DNA of 32,583 nt from an uncultured Acetatifactor sp. (GTDB lineage Bacteria > Bacillota > Clostridia > Lachnospirales > Lachnospiraceae). Position 1 is the first letter of the stretch. Every line of letters starts with the position of its first letter. Position numbers and translations under genes: made by a program. The DNA lies in assembly GCA_910577235.1 (NCBI GenBank), contig CAJTMX010000042.1, positions 1-32,583 of the forward strand. The letters are read 5' to 3'. The notes beneath the pieces are model-generated. The model was given only the letters and a program-made list of their open reading frames with translations. It had not been told where the DNA came from and made no database searches. Positions 23,817 to 32,035 of this stretch are shown one piece after another.

Positions 23817-25045
23817 TCATTCCCGCTTCCTGCGCTTCATTTCCTTTTCTGTTTCGGCAGAGCGTTGCTGATACATCATTTCATGGAAAGCCATGATGTC
23901 ATCAAAGAAAAGGGAGGTCACGTCAAATATTCTGCTCCACACTATCTGCTTCAACACTTCCTCGCGGATAAAGTGAGCCGTACAGCTTCCCATATTGCTT
24001 TTGTACTTTGCACAGCGGTAATGGTCTTGTGAACCGCTAAAACTTTTGCAAGTGGCGAAGTGTAATTTGCTTCCACAGTCTGCACAATATACCAAGCCGG
24101 AAAACAATCCCTGTCTGTCCGCTTTTGTGGGGCGCGTTTGTTTGCTCTTAGTTCCCGTACCCGTTCAAAAACTGCGTCCTCCACAATCACTTCATGGGTA
24201 TTAAGGAAAACCACCTGCTGTTCCTTTGTGGTGGGAATCCGTTTTTTCAGCTTGTGGGATTTGGAGTAGTTTTTGAAGTTCACCGTATGCCCGCAGTAGT
24301 CCATACGTTCCAAAATACCGACAATGGTACTATCCCTCCAGTCATAGAGATTTTCGGGAAGTGCTTTCCCCTTTTTCTCGGCATAGTAGGCTTTGGCAGT
24401 CGGTATTTTATCTTCCTTGAGAATTTTTGCTATCTGCATAGGGCCTTTCCCGCCGATACATAAATCAAAAATCCGTTTCACCACAGCGGCGGTTTCTTCG
24501 TCCACAATCCATTGCTTCTTGTCGGTAGGGCTTACCATGTAGCCGTAAGGCGGCTTTGTCAGATGTTCCCCTGCCTGTCCTTGCGCCCGCTTGATTGCCC
24601 GCACCTTTTTGCTTGTGTCTTTGGCGTAAAAATCGTTAAACAAGTTGCGGAACGGGGTAAAATCGTTGTCGCCTTTTGCGCTGTCAACCCCGTCATTGAT
24701 TGCGATATATCTAACATCACGCTCTACAAAAAAGATTTCCGTATAGTAGCCGACTTTCAGATAATCGCGCCCTAACCTTGACATATCCTTGACAATGACC
24801 GTCGCCACGTTTCCGGCTTCAATCTCCGCAATCATGCGGTTAAATTGAGGTCTGTCGAACGTCACGCCCGATACACCGTCGTCAATGAAGAAAACGGGAT
24901 TGGAAAAGCCATTGTCCGCCGCATATTTGGAAAGGACTGCTTTCTGGTTTACAATGCTGTTGCTGTCGCCCTCTAACGTATCTTCCTGCGAAAGACGGGC
25001 GTATAATGCTGTTATCTGTCCGGGCTTATATGTATTTGCTGTCAT
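23817..25045 (-). pseudogene. large serine recombinase (TnpX-like), frameshifted and 3'-truncated
   Basis: From ATG 25045 (AGGAGG nine bases upstream) the frame has the resolvase domain with catalytic Ser19 in LYARLSQED, DDGVSG, RPQFNRMI and DMSRLGRDYLKVGYY, then the recombinase domain (KPPYGYMVSP, DWRDSTIVGILERMDYCG). Near 24107-24125 the frame shifts: after KRTDR the expected GLFSGLVYCADCGSKL continues in another frame, with zinc-ribbon cysteines through CAKYKSNMGSC. The shifted part ends at EKEMKRRKRE in a stop at 23817, where the family coiled coil normally continues for well over 100 residues. The enzyme, which would excise a Tn4451-like element, should therefore be inactive. It follows tnpW. 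Confidence 0.8.
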
Positions 25046-25107
25046 GTGTTCATTCCTCCTGTAATGAACGCCCGACAAACAGTAGTGCTAACCTTATTAT
25101 AATGTAC

Positions 25108-25308
25108 TTATCCCTGTTTGTCATTGGGCGGTTTGACGGTTTCCGATTTTATAAGCCGTATCATCTTGTCGCGGAGCCGTTCTGAGCCGCCGCAAGAGGT
25201 AGACACTTCATAGTATGTGCTGCCGATTTTGTAGCAGACGATTTCCTCTGTCGGCTTCCCTTTTTCGAGCAGATAGCCGCTGTCCTTGATTTCCAGTTCC
25301 CAATCCAT
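25108..25308 (-). CDS. TnpW-like transposon-encoded small protein
   Basis: The 66-residue protein starts at ATG 25308 with GGAAGG upstream; an in-frame start at 25356 is less likely. It reads MDWELEIKDSG, IVCYKIGSTYYEVSTSC and RLRDKMIRLIKSE, with the strand-strand-helix pattern of the TnpW family found beside TnpX-type recombinases of Tn4451-like mobile elements. Its exact job is not known. It is 62 bp upstream of the broken recombinase in the same orientation and probably shares its transcript. Confidence 0.65.
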   Translation of the reverse strand: MDWELEIKDSGYLLEKGKPTEEIVCYKIGSTYYEVSTSCGGSERLRDKMIRLIKSETVKPPNDKQG

Positions 25309-25452
25309 TCTTTTCCCTTCCTTTCCGTATTTGCTAAATGATAAGTTTCGGAGCAAGCATATGAATGAGTTTTAATAGGAACACTGTAATATCAAGGCTT
25401 TTCGGAGCCTACACCCACAAAAAAATATTATTTGAGCTATCACATTACGCAG

Positions 25453-25488
25453 AAAGCCGTCCGGCATGAAAAAACGGGCGGCTTTTTT
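25453..25488 (+). terminator. intrinsic terminator at the boundary before the ICE operon
   Basis: AAAGCCGTCCG pairs with CGGGCGGCTTT (one G-U pair), followed by a six-T run. It sits about 95 bases before parB on the plus strand. It would stop transcripts entering from the left, or act as an attenuator for the ICE operon. Confidence 0.7.
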
Positions 25489-25581
25489 GCGTGGATAGCC
25501 GGGAGGGAGGCGAAAAAATAGTAACAAACTTTTAGCGCAAGATTTGTGCAACATTCACGAAATTAAAAAAGGAGGTAACGA

Positions 25582-27090
25582 ATGGCAGACGAAAAATTAA
25601 ACGTGAGCCCGGAGGAAAATCCCCAGCCCAGCTTGTTCGATGCCGGCCCGGCGGGTGCTCCTGCCCAGGACGCTCCCACCCCGGAGCCCCCGGCCCCGGA
25701 GAACGCCCCCGAGCAGACTGGCGGCGAACCACCCGCCCAGGATGCCCCGGCTGGGGCCCCCGGCGCGGTGAATGTCTCCGCTGACCAGATTGAAAAGCTG
25801 ATGGCGGAGCGGCGGGCGGCGGAACGTGCGGAGGTGGAAAAGAACGAGCCGCCCGAACCGGAACAGCCGCCCACCCCGGCCCCGGAGGAAAAGGCCACCG
25901 GGGAAAAGGGGCCCGCCAAAAAGGACAAGGCCGCCAAGGAAAAAACGCCCGAGCCGGATAAGCCCAAGGGCAGGCGGGGCCGCAAGCCCAAGGAAGAAAA
26001 AGCGGGGCCCGGTGAACCGGGAGGGACGGGGGCCCGCCGTGGCCGCCCGGCCAAGGCTGACAAGGCGGCCACGGACAAGCCCCCGTCCCAACCTCGAGAC
26101 AAAATGTCCCAAGGCAAGGGCGGAAAGGCCGCCACGGTAAAGGGCAAGGAAGAGGCTCCCGCCGCTCCCCCGCCTGCGCCGGAAGTGCCGCCCCAGCCCC
26201 GTGACGCGACCCGCGCCGAAAAGGAAGAGATTGTTTACCTCAACCTCTCGGAGCTGTTCCCGTTCAAAGACCATCCCTTTGGGGTGCGGGACGATGCGGA
26301 AATGAAAGGGCTTGTGGAGTCCGTCAAGGACAACGGCGTACACCAGCCCGCGCTGGTGCGTCCCCGGGAGGGCGGCGGCTATGAAATCATCGCGGGCCAC
26401 CGCCGCCAGCGGGCCAGTGAGCTGGCCGGGTTTGCAAATATGCCCTGTATCGTCCGCAACATGACGGATGACGAGGCCATCCTTGCGATGACGGACGACA
26501 ACCTGCGCCACCGGGAAAAGATTTTGCCGATGGAAAAGGCCCAGTCGCTGAAAATGCAGGTGGAGGCCATCAGCCATCAAGGGACGAAGATGGAGGGCGT
26601 GGCCGCCGGGGACGTTGGAAAACGCTCCACGGAAATCGTGGGGGAACGGAACGGCATGAACTACAAGCAGGTACAGCGGTATATCCGGCTGACCGAGCTT
26701 GTGCCGGAGCTCCAGTCTATGGTGAACGAGAAAAAGCTGTCTTTCACCCCCGCCGTGGAAATCTCGTTCATCAAGCCCAAAAACCAGAGGTTTATCGCCG
26801 TTTCCATTGAGGGCGAGCAGGCATCCCCCTCGCTCTCCCAGGCCCAGGAGCTCCGCAAGCTGGATAAGGACGGGAAACTGAACGGCGATGTGATTGACGG
26901 CATTTTGAGCCGTGAGAAAAAGGAGGTAGACAAAGTGATTATTTCCGCCGCTGAACTGAACAAGTATTTCGGCAAGGACGCCACGCCCCGGGAAATGAAA
27001 GACCAGATTATGTCCCTGCTGGCCGAATGGAAAGAGAAACAGCCCCCGGAGCGCACCGCCCCGGAGAAAAAGACCGACCGGGAAAAGTAA
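25582..27090 (+). CDS. ParB/RepB/Spo0J-family protein of the ICE
   Basis: The start at 25582 follows GGAGGTAACGA. Residues 1-210 are a low-complexity Pro/Ala/Lys/Glu tail resembling a disordered linker. The ParB N-terminal core begins near 213 (IVYLNLSELFPFKDHPF, VKDNGVHQPALVRP) and contains the CTP/DNA-clamp motif GHRRQRAS at about 271. A helix-turn-helix region follows near 350-385 (STEIVGERNGMNYKQVQRYI), then a C-terminal part near 460-500. ParB proteins spread from centromere sites; ICE copies are thought to stabilise the excised circle. No parA is visible. The window palindromes, one of them inside this gene at 26096-26110, are candidate targets. The gene is very GC-rich compared with the left half. 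Confidence 0.88.
   Translation: MADEKLNVSPEENPQPSLFDAGPAGAPAQDAPTPEPPAPENAPEQTGGEPPAQDAPAGAPGAVNVSADQIEKLMAERRAAERAEVEKNEPPEPEQPPTPAPEEKATGEKGPAKKDKAAKEKTPEPDKPKGRRGRKPKEEKAGPGEPGGTGARRGRPAKADKAATDKPPSQPRDKMSQGKGGKAATVKGKEEAPAAPPPAPEVPPQPRDATRAEKEEIVYLNLSELFPFKDHPFGVRDDAEMKGLVESVKDNGVHQPALVRPREGGGYEIIAGHRRQRASELAGFANMPCIVRNMTDDEAILAMTDDNLRHREKILPMEKAQSLKMQVEAISHQGTKMEGVAAGDVGKRSTEIVGERNGMNYKQVQRYIRLTELVPELQSMVNEKKLSFTPAVEISFIKPKNQRFIAVSIEGEQASPSLSQAQELRKLDKDGKLNGDVIDGILSREKKEVDKVIISAAELNKYFGKDATPREMKDQIMSLLAEWKEKQPPERTAPEKKTDREK
26096..26110. repeat. ICE palindrome copy 1 (inside parB)
   Basis: GAGACA-AAA-TGTCCC lies in the region coding for the disordered linker, where it encodes R-D-K-M-S-Q. 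Flanks (CCTC before, AAGGC after) match copy 2 in inverse orientation over about 24 bp with two differences. Confidence 0.8.
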
Positions 27091-27095
27091 GCCTT

Positions 27096-27110
27096 GAGAC
27101 ATTTTGTCCC
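27096..27110. repeat. ICE palindrome copy 2 (after parB)
   Basis: GAGACA-TTT-TGTCCC lies 5 bases after the parB stop, in the opposite orientation to copy 1. It is followed by a T-rich stretch and a weak CGCC/GGCG stem (27143-27156) with TTCTTTT, which may end some transcripts. Confidence 0.8.
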
Positions 27111-27170
27111 GAGGTTTTTCTTTTTCCCGCGCCCCTCCCCCGCGCCTTGCATGGCGTTCTTTTAGAGAGG

Positions 27171-27331
27171 GGCTCTGGTGGTATATCCCCCGTCGCCGCC
27201 TGCTACTGAGCACAGCCGGGAGTGGGCGGTCAAGGGGCGGAACGCCCGCCGCCTGCGGCGGCTTGCCCTTGACGGCCCGCCCCGGCTGTGCCACCCCTCC
27301 CGGCGCGGCGGGGGATATATCCTCCAGAGCC
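27171..27331. other. large nested inverted repeat, candidate structured RNA or recombination site
   Basis: Within the 319-bp gap after parB, 27171-27200 pairs with 27302-27331 (30-nt arms beginning GGCTCTGG and containing ATATCCCCC, with about five mismatches). Inside this, 27210-27236 pairs with 27266-27291 (GCACAGCCGGG … GTCAAGGG), and the tip holds GCCGCCTGCGGCGGC. The whole folds back into one long GC-rich hairpin. No reading frame here has a ribosome binding site. It could be an RNA element in the operon, an origin or a cruciform protein target. Confidence 0.65.
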
Positions 27332-27334
27332 GCC

Positions 27335-27358
27335 CCCTTTCCCATGAATGGGAAAGGG
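27335..27358. repeat. 11-bp near-perfect palindrome next to the large hairpin
   Basis: CCCTTTCCCAT-GA-ATGGGAAAGGG is a 24-bp palindrome with a 2-nt centre, directly after the large folded segment and 52 bases before the next gene. No T-run follows, so it is not a standard terminator. Confidence 0.6.
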
Positions 27359-27409
27359 CGGGGGGATTGGGTTGAACGACAACTATTAAAATATCGGAGG
27401 TAAACGACT

Positions 27410-27751
27410 ATGAAACGACCCCTTGCTTACATCACCGCCGCTTGGTATGGCGGCGACACGGAAAATGCGGAGCTTGCCGCGCAGTACTGCCGGGCGGTTT
27501 ACGATGCGGGCTTTGCCCCTATCTGCCCCGCGCTGTTTCTGCCCCTTTTCCTCAATGACGCGGTTCCCGAGGAGCACAAGAGCAGCATCGACATTGGCCG
27601 CGACCTGCTCCGCCGCTCCCGGGTGCTGGTGGTGTGCGGGCATACCGTCACCGAGTCCATGAAGAACGACATCGCCGTGGCCCAGCGGCTGGGCATCACC
27701 GCCACCACCCTTGAGGGCATCCTGACCGTCAAGGGCCAGGGCCTGCGCTGA
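27410..27751 (+). CDS. DUF7768/DUF4406-like (nucleoside deoxyribosyltransferase fold) protein
   Basis: The 113-residue protein starts at ATG 27410 with GGAGG nine bases upstream. It has the sequence pattern of small deoxyribosyltransferase-like proteins common in phages and ICEs: PLAYITAAWYGGDTENAE at the start, YDAGFAPICPALFLP in the second strand, and SRVLVVCGHTVTESMKNDI with the strand before the conserved Ser-x-x-M. The enzymatic activity is not established for this group. Its TGA is one base before the GTG start of ArdA, so the two are probably co-translated. Confidence 0.65.
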   Translation: MKRPLAYITAAWYGGDTENAELAAQYCRAVYDAGFAPICPALFLPLFLNDAVPEEHKSSIDIGRDLLRRSRVLVVCGHTVTESMKNDIAVAQRLGITATTLEGILTVKGQGLR

Positions 27752-27752
27752 A

Positions 27753-28457
27753 GTGGCCGCGCTGTTCGAGGCGTACATCACCAACCTGGGGAAATATAAC
27801 GAGGGCGAGCTGGTGGGGGAGACGCTGAGATTCCCCACCAGCCCCCAGGCGATGGAGGCGCTGTTAAAGAATATCGGCGTGGACGGCATACGCTATGAGG
27901 AATTTTTCATCACCAGCTTTGACGGCGATGTGCTGGGGCTCTACGACTACCTGGGCGAGTATGAAAATCTGGACGAGTTAAACCACCTGGCCTGCCTGCT
28001 CTCGGAAATGCCCCCGGATGACCTCGCAAAATTTGAGGCCGCGCTCCATATCGGGGCGCATACCTCCAGCGTAGCGGACATCATCAACCTTGTGGAAAAT
28101 CTGGACTGTTTTGAATTTTACCCGGAGATTGAAAGCGAGGAAGATTTGGGCCGCTACTATGCAGAGGACTTACCGATTCCCGACGGGCTGAAAGACTACT
28201 TTGACTATGAGGCATACGGGCGGGACATATCCATCAACGAGGGCGGCCACCTTGCCCCCGGCGGCTATATTGTCCAGACCAGCAATGACTTCAAGGAATT
28301 TTACCACGGGACAGAGGACATCCCCAAAGAACACAGGGTTTTTGCCCTCCCCCGTCTCTCCATCCGGGAGCAGATGGCCACCTATCAGGAAGTAATTGAC
28401 CGTTCTTCCCTGGAGGCTGACCGAGCCCACCCGGAAACGGGCCGGGAGGGGCGGTGA
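27753..28457 (+). CDS. ardA: antirestriction protein ArdA
   Basis: The 234-residue acidic protein begins at GTG 27753, one base after the upstream stop. It matches ArdA, a DNA mimic that occupies type I restriction enzymes so incoming ICE DNA survives: FEAYITNLGKYNEGELVGE at the N-terminus, EEFFITSFDGD near 50, LGEYENLDELNHLACLL, and the acidic middle region FYPEIESEEDLGRYYAED. The C-terminal tail of about 60 residues after the conserved core (YIVQTSNDFKEFYHGTE) is an extension I cannot assign. Position before the conjugation genes agrees with an early-transfer function. Confidence 0.85.
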   Translation: MAALFEAYITNLGKYNEGELVGETLRFPTSPQAMEALLKNIGVDGIRYEEFFITSFDGDVLGLYDYLGEYENLDELNHLACLLSEMPPDDLAKFEAALHIGAHTSSVADIINLVENLDCFEFYPEIESEEDLGRYYAEDLPIPDGLKDYFDYEAYGRDISINEGGHLAPGGYIVQTSNDFKEFYHGTEDIPKEHRVFALPRLSIREQMATYQEVIDRSSLEADRAHPETGREGR

Positions 28458-28461
28458 CTTC

Positions 28462-28476
28462 GGGACATTTTGTCCC
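28462..28476. repeat. ICE palindrome copy 3 (between ardA and the PcfB-like gene)
   Basis: GGGACA-TTT-TGTCCC starts 4 bases after the ardA stop. Flanks are CTTC before and AAAGGCCGG after, the same orientation as copy 5. The ribosome binding site of the next gene follows about 28 bases later. Confidence 0.85.
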
Positions 28477-28520
28477 AAAGGCCGGAGAAATTACCAAACC
28501 ACGAAAGGAGGCGGTTCTGA

Positions 28521-29000
28521 TTGATTGACGAAGATGTTTCCCAGCGCACTATCGCGCTGTCCATACGGACGGGAAAGCTGACGGCCCGTGTGCTGGCCAG
28601 TGCGCTCCGGGCGGCTGGCCGGAAGATCCAAAAGGAGCGCCGGGCCCGCCAGACGCCCCACGGCAGGCAGAGCGTGAAAAAGCTCATGGCCCACGGCGAG
28701 GCCACCAGCAGCATCGAGCTTACCGGGGCCCCGAAGGACTTTGACCGGGTGGCCCGGAAATGGGGCGTGGACTATGCCTTTTACAAGACCGGGCCGGACA
28801 AGTACCTGCTGTTCTTCAAGTCCGGGCAGGCGGACGCCATCACCGCTTGTTTCTCGGAATACTCCCGCCGGGTGCTGGACAGGGCAAAGACTGACCGCGT
28901 ACCCATACGGGAACAGCTCAGACGGGCCGCCGCCGAGATCCTGCGCCAGCCTGCCCGCAAGAAAGAGCGCACAAAGGAGGCCGCCCATGAGGACAGATAA
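28521..29000 (+). CDS. PcfB-family (DUF3801) conjugation protein
   Basis: The 159-residue protein begins at TTG 28521, chosen for AAAGGAGG nine bases upstream and for the family N-terminus. It reads IDEDVSQRTIALSIRTGKLTA, LMAHGEATSSIELTG, and VDYAFYKTGPDKYLLFFKSG, with a basic C-terminal helix. PcfB-like proteins accompany the VirD4 coupling protein in Gram-positive plasmids and ICEs and are thought to be relaxosome accessory factors. The stop codon overlaps the virD4-like start by 14 bases, so the two are coupled. Confidence 0.75.
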   Translation: MIDEDVSQRTIALSIRTGKLTARVLASALRAAGRKIQKERRARQTPHGRQSVKKLMAHGEATSSIELTGAPKDFDRVARKWGVDYAFYKTGPDKYLLFFKSGQADAITACFSEYSRRVLDRAKTDRVPIREQLRRAAAEILRQPARKKERTKEAAHEDR

Positions 29001-30828
29001 ACTCAAAAAATATGTGCTCCCAAACATCCCCTACCTGTTCATCGGGTGGGCCTGCCTGAAAGCGGGGACGGCCTACCGGCTGGCGGCGGGGGCAGACCCT
29101 GCGCATAAGCTGGTGGGGATGATGGAGACACTGGCCCCAGCCTTTGGAAACTTTGCGCCGGGGCTCAATCCCTTTGACTGGCTCATTGGCATCGCGGGGG
29201 CCGTCCTGATCCGGCTGGTTATCTACCAAAAGAGCAAAAAATCGAAAAAATACCGCCGGGATGAAGAGTACGGTTCGGCCCGCTGGGGGACGGAAAAAGA
29301 CATCAAGCCTTTCACCGATCCCAAGTTTGAAAACAACATCATCCTCACCGGGACGGAATTTCTTACCACCAACACCCGGCCCGCCGTCCCCGCCAACGCC
29401 CGGAACTTAAACTGCTGTGTGGTAGGTTCTTCCGGCTCCGGCAAGACCCGGTTCTGGCTCACGCCACAACTGCTCCAGGCCCACAGCTCCTATGTGGTGG
29501 TAGACCCCAAAGGCGGGGTGCTGGAGCAGGCGGGCTATTTCCTGCAAAAGAAAAAGGGCTACAAAATCAAGGTTTTCAACAGCATCGACTTTTCAAAATC
29601 CATGCACTATAACCCGCTGGCCTATATCCGCAGCGAGACCGACATCCTGAAATTCGTCAATACCCTGATTGCCAACACCAAAGGCGAGGGCAAGGAGGGC
29701 GACCCGTTCTGGACAAAATCAGAAACGCTCCTATACTGCGCCCTGATCGCCTATATCATTTTCGAGAGCCCCGCCGAGGACAGGAACATGAACACCCTCG
29801 TTGACATGATTTCCGGCATGGAGGTCAAGGAGGACGATGACGACTTTATGAACGCGGTGGACTATATGTTCGCCGGGCTGGAAAAGCGCAAGCCGGACTG
29901 TTTCGCGGTCAAGCAGTACAAAAAGTACAAGCTGGCCAGCGGCAAGACCGCCCGCTCCATACTTATTAGCTGTGGCGCAAGGCTGGCCCCATTTGACATC
30001 CCGCAACTCCGGGAGATTATGAGCTATGACGAGATGGAGCTTGACAAGCTGGGGGACAGACGGACGGCGGCGTTCTTCATCATCAGCGATACCGACACCA
30101 CCTACAACTTTATTGTAGCTCTGGCGTTTTCGCAGATGTTCAATCTCTTGTGCGAAAGGGCGGACAACGTACACGGGGGCCGCCTGCCCCATCATGTGCG
30201 GGTGCTGTGGGACGAGGCCGCCAACACCGGGCAAGTGCCCAACCTCGAAAAGCTGGTGGCGGTCATCCGCTCCCGGGAGGTGAGCCTGACGCTGTTCTAC
30301 CAGCAGTTGGCCCAATGTAAGGCAATCTACGACAAGAACGCCGAGACGATACTCGGCAACATGGACAGCGTGGTATTCCTCGGGGGCCGGGAGGCCAGCA
30401 CCATCAAGGAAATATCGGAAAACTGGCTGGGCAAGGCGACCATCTCCATGCAGACCGAGGGCCGCTCCCGTGGGCAGTCCGAAAGCTACAGCCAGAACAC
30501 CCAGCGGCTGGGCCGGGAGCTCATGACCCCCGCCGAGCTTGCCACCATGCCCGGAGACAGGTGCATCCTGCAACTGCGGGGCCTGCCGCCGTTCTATTCC
30601 AGAAAGTACGATTTGAAACAGCACCCCAACTACCGATACACGGCGGAGGCGGACAAAAAGAAAAACGCCTTTTCGCTGGAGCAGCTTATCTGCCGCCGCA
30701 TGAAAACGCTCGACCCAAACGAGCAGTACACCGTATACGAGGCGGACGTGCCGGACGAAACGGCCATAGGCGAGGACGAGGACATCCTCAACTATGACGA
30801 TCTGGACGACCCGGACGCTTTTGTATAG
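28987..30828 (+). CDS. VirD4/TraG-type coupling protein (T4CP)
   Basis: The start at ATG 28987 lies within the end of the PcfB-like gene and begins MRTDKLKKYVLPN; GGAGG precedes it. The 613-residue protein has two N-terminal membrane helices (YLFIGWACLKAGTAY and WLIGIAGAVLIRLVIY), the Walker A motif GSSGSGKTRF at about 147-156, VVDPKGG after it, a Walker B region LWDEAANTG near 406, and the sensor region VAVIRSREVSLTLFYQQLAQ typical of VirD4. It links the relaxosome to the secretion channel and drives DNA transfer. The C-terminal tail is acidic. The next gene follows copy 4 of the palindrome and a hairpin. Confidence 0.92.
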   Translation: MRTDKLKKYVLPNIPYLFIGWACLKAGTAYRLAAGADPAHKLVGMMETLAPAFGNFAPGLNPFDWLIGIAGAVLIRLVIYQKSKKSKKYRRDEEYGSARWGTEKDIKPFTDPKFENNIILTGTEFLTTNTRPAVPANARNLNCCVVGSSGSGKTRFWLTPQLLQAHSSYVVVDPKGGVLEQAGYFLQKKKGYKIKVFNSIDFSKSMHYNPLAYIRSETDILKFVNTLIANTKGEGKEGDPFWTKSETLLYCALIAYIIFESPAEDRNMNTLVDMISGMEVKEDDDDFMNAVDYMFAGLEKRKPDCFAVKQYKKYKLASGKTARSILISCGARLAPFDIPQLREIMSYDEMELDKLGDRRTAAFFIISDTDTTYNFIVALAFSQMFNLLCERADNVHGGRLPHHVRVLWDEAANTGQVPNLEKLVAVIRSREVSLTLFYQQLAQCKAIYDKNAETILGNMDSVVFLGGREASTIKEISENWLGKATISMQTEGRSRGQSESYSQNTQRLGRELMTPAELATMPGDRCILQLRGLPPFYSRKYDLKQHPNYRYTAEADKKKNAFSLEQLICRRMKTLDPNEQYTVYEADVPDETAIGEDEDILNYDDLDDPDAFV

Positions 30829-30832
30829 CTTT

Positions 30833-30847
30833 GGGACATTCTGTCCC
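30833..30847. repeat. ICE palindrome copy 4 (after virD4)
   Basis: GGGACA-TTC-TGTCCC lies 4 bases after the virD4 stop. Its flanks (TTT before, GAAGTG after) are those of copies 3 and 5 in the reverse orientation. It is followed 12 bases later by a terminator-like hairpin. Confidence 0.85.
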
Positions 30848-30859
30848 GAAGTGTCACCT

Positions 30860-30881
30860 GCCGCCAAGCATGGCGGCTTTT
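30860..30881 (+). terminator. terminator-like hairpin after the VirD4 gene
   Basis: GCCGCCA and TGGCGGC form a 7-bp stem with a 4-nt loop, followed by TTTTCTTG. It may partially stop transcription before the membrane channel genes. A similar but weaker arrangement follows copy 2 after parB. Confidence 0.55.
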
Positions 30882-30921
30882 CTTGTGCCCGGGGAACGAC
30901 CCCGGAGAAATGGAGGACTCT

Positions 30922-31134
30922 ATGGCATTCTTTTCATCCGCTATCACCACTTTGCAGACCCTTGTGATCGCGCTGGGCGCTGGCCTGGGCGTATGGGGCG
31001 TTGTCAACCTGCTGGAGGGCTACGGCTCGGATAACCCCGGCTCAAAAAGCCAGGGCATGAAACAGCTCATGGCGGGCGGCGGCATCATCGTCATCGGCAC
31101 GACCCTGATCCCCCTGCTGTCGGGCCTGTTTTAA
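30922..31134 (+). CDS. Maff2-family small membrane protein
   Basis: The 70-residue protein starts at ATG 30922; GGAGG lies immediately upstream, and an in-frame ATG at 30910 overlaps it. It has two membrane helices: AITTLQTLVIALGAGLGVWG and GGGIIVIGTTLIPLLSGLF, joined by a polar loop SDNPGSKSQGMKQL. This matches the Maff2 family of ICE conjugation operons, which I recall as a VirB2-like pilin-type or channel subunit without direct proof. It sits before the VirB6-like gene, as in related elements. Confidence 0.75.
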   Translation: MAFFSSAITTLQTLVIALGAGLGVWGVVNLLEGYGSDNPGSKSQGMKQLMAGGGIIVIGTTLIPLLSGLF

Positions 31135-31146
31135 GGACGGCGGCCT

Positions 31147-32013
31147 ATGGACTTTCTTACCGACTGGCTCGCGGACTGGCTGAAGGAGCTGTTAATCGGC
31201 GGCATCATGGGCAACCTTGAGGGGCTCTTTGATACCGTCAACGCAAAGGTCGGAGAGATCGCGGTGCAGGTGGGAACCACCCCGGCGGCATGGAACGCCG
31301 GGGTATTCTCCTTAATCCGCCAGCTTTCCGAGACGGTGATTTTACCTATCGCCGGGATGGTGCTGACCTTTGTGGCCGCCTACGAGCTTATCCAGATGCT
31401 CCTTGAAAAAAACAACATGCACGAGGTGGACGTGGCGAATCTCTATAAATGGATGTTCAAGACCGCGTGCGCCGTGCTGATTCTTTCCAACACGTTCAAT
31501 ATCGTGATGGCCGTCTTTGATGTCTCCCAGAGCGTGATTTCCCGCTCCGCCGGGCTGATCCGGGGCTCCACGGCGGTTTCCCCGGGGATGCTGGACAGCC
31601 TGGAGGCCACGCTGGAGGGGATGGACCTGGGCCCGCTTTTGGGGCTGTGGCTCCAGTCCTCAGTCATCGGCCTTACCATGCAGGCGCTGGGCATCGTCAT
31701 TTTCGTGCTGGTGTACGGCAGGATGATTGAGATCTACCTGCTCACCAGCCTTGCGCCCATCCCCGTTGCCACCCTTTCCAACCGGGAGGTGGGCGGCATG
31801 GGCCAGAACTACCTAAAGTCCCTCTTTGCCGTGGCTTTCCAGGGGATGCTGATTTTAGTCTGCGTGGGCATCTATGCGGTGCTGGTACAGGGCATCGCCA
31901 CCGGGGGCGACCCCATCGGCGCCATATGGGGGATCGTGGGCTACACGGTGCTCCTTTGTTTCATGCTGCTAAAGACCGGGACAATCGCCCGCAGCATCTT
32001 CGGCGCACACTGA
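31147..32013 (+). CDS. VirB6/TrbL-like conjugation channel membrane protein
   Basis: The 288-residue protein starts at ATG 31147 with AAGGA upstream, 12 bases after the Maff2-like stop. It begins with a tryptophan-rich amphipathic helix (FLTDWLADWLKELLIGG), then has at least five hydrophobic helices, including VILPIAGMVLTFVAAYEL, FKTACAVLILSNTFNIVMAV and MQALGIVIFVLVYGRMIEIY. The segment LTSLAPIPVATLSNREVG and the family-wide G-x-x-Y-x-K-S motif (MGQNYLKSLFAVAF) agree with TrbL/VirB6-like proteins of Gram-positive ICEs. It should form part of the membrane channel for DNA transfer. Confidence 0.8.
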   Translation: MDFLTDWLADWLKELLIGGIMGNLEGLFDTVNAKVGEIAVQVGTTPAAWNAGVFSLIRQLSETVILPIAGMVLTFVAAYELIQMLLEKNNMHEVDVANLYKWMFKTACAVLILSNTFNIVMAVFDVSQSVISRSAGLIRGSTAVSPGMLDSLEATLEGMDLGPLLGLWLQSSVIGLTMQALGIVIFVLVYGRMIEIYLLTSLAPIPVATLSNREVGGMGQNYLKSLFAVAFQGMLILVCVGIYAVLVQGIATGGDPIGAIWGIVGYTVLLCFMLLKTGTIARSIFGAH

Positions 32014-32035
32014 TTTCTGATTTTAGAGGCACTTC

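Noticed and set aside
25597..27345. 582-codon open frame antisense to parB
   Set aside because: GC-rich coding DNA gives long antisense frames; the translation is Arg/Gly/Leu-rich without domains, and the plus strand encodes a clear ParB protein.
29731..30867. 378-codon frame antisense to the VirD4 gene
   Set aside because: Shadow of a well-supported coupling protein; no ribosome binding site or recognisable domain.
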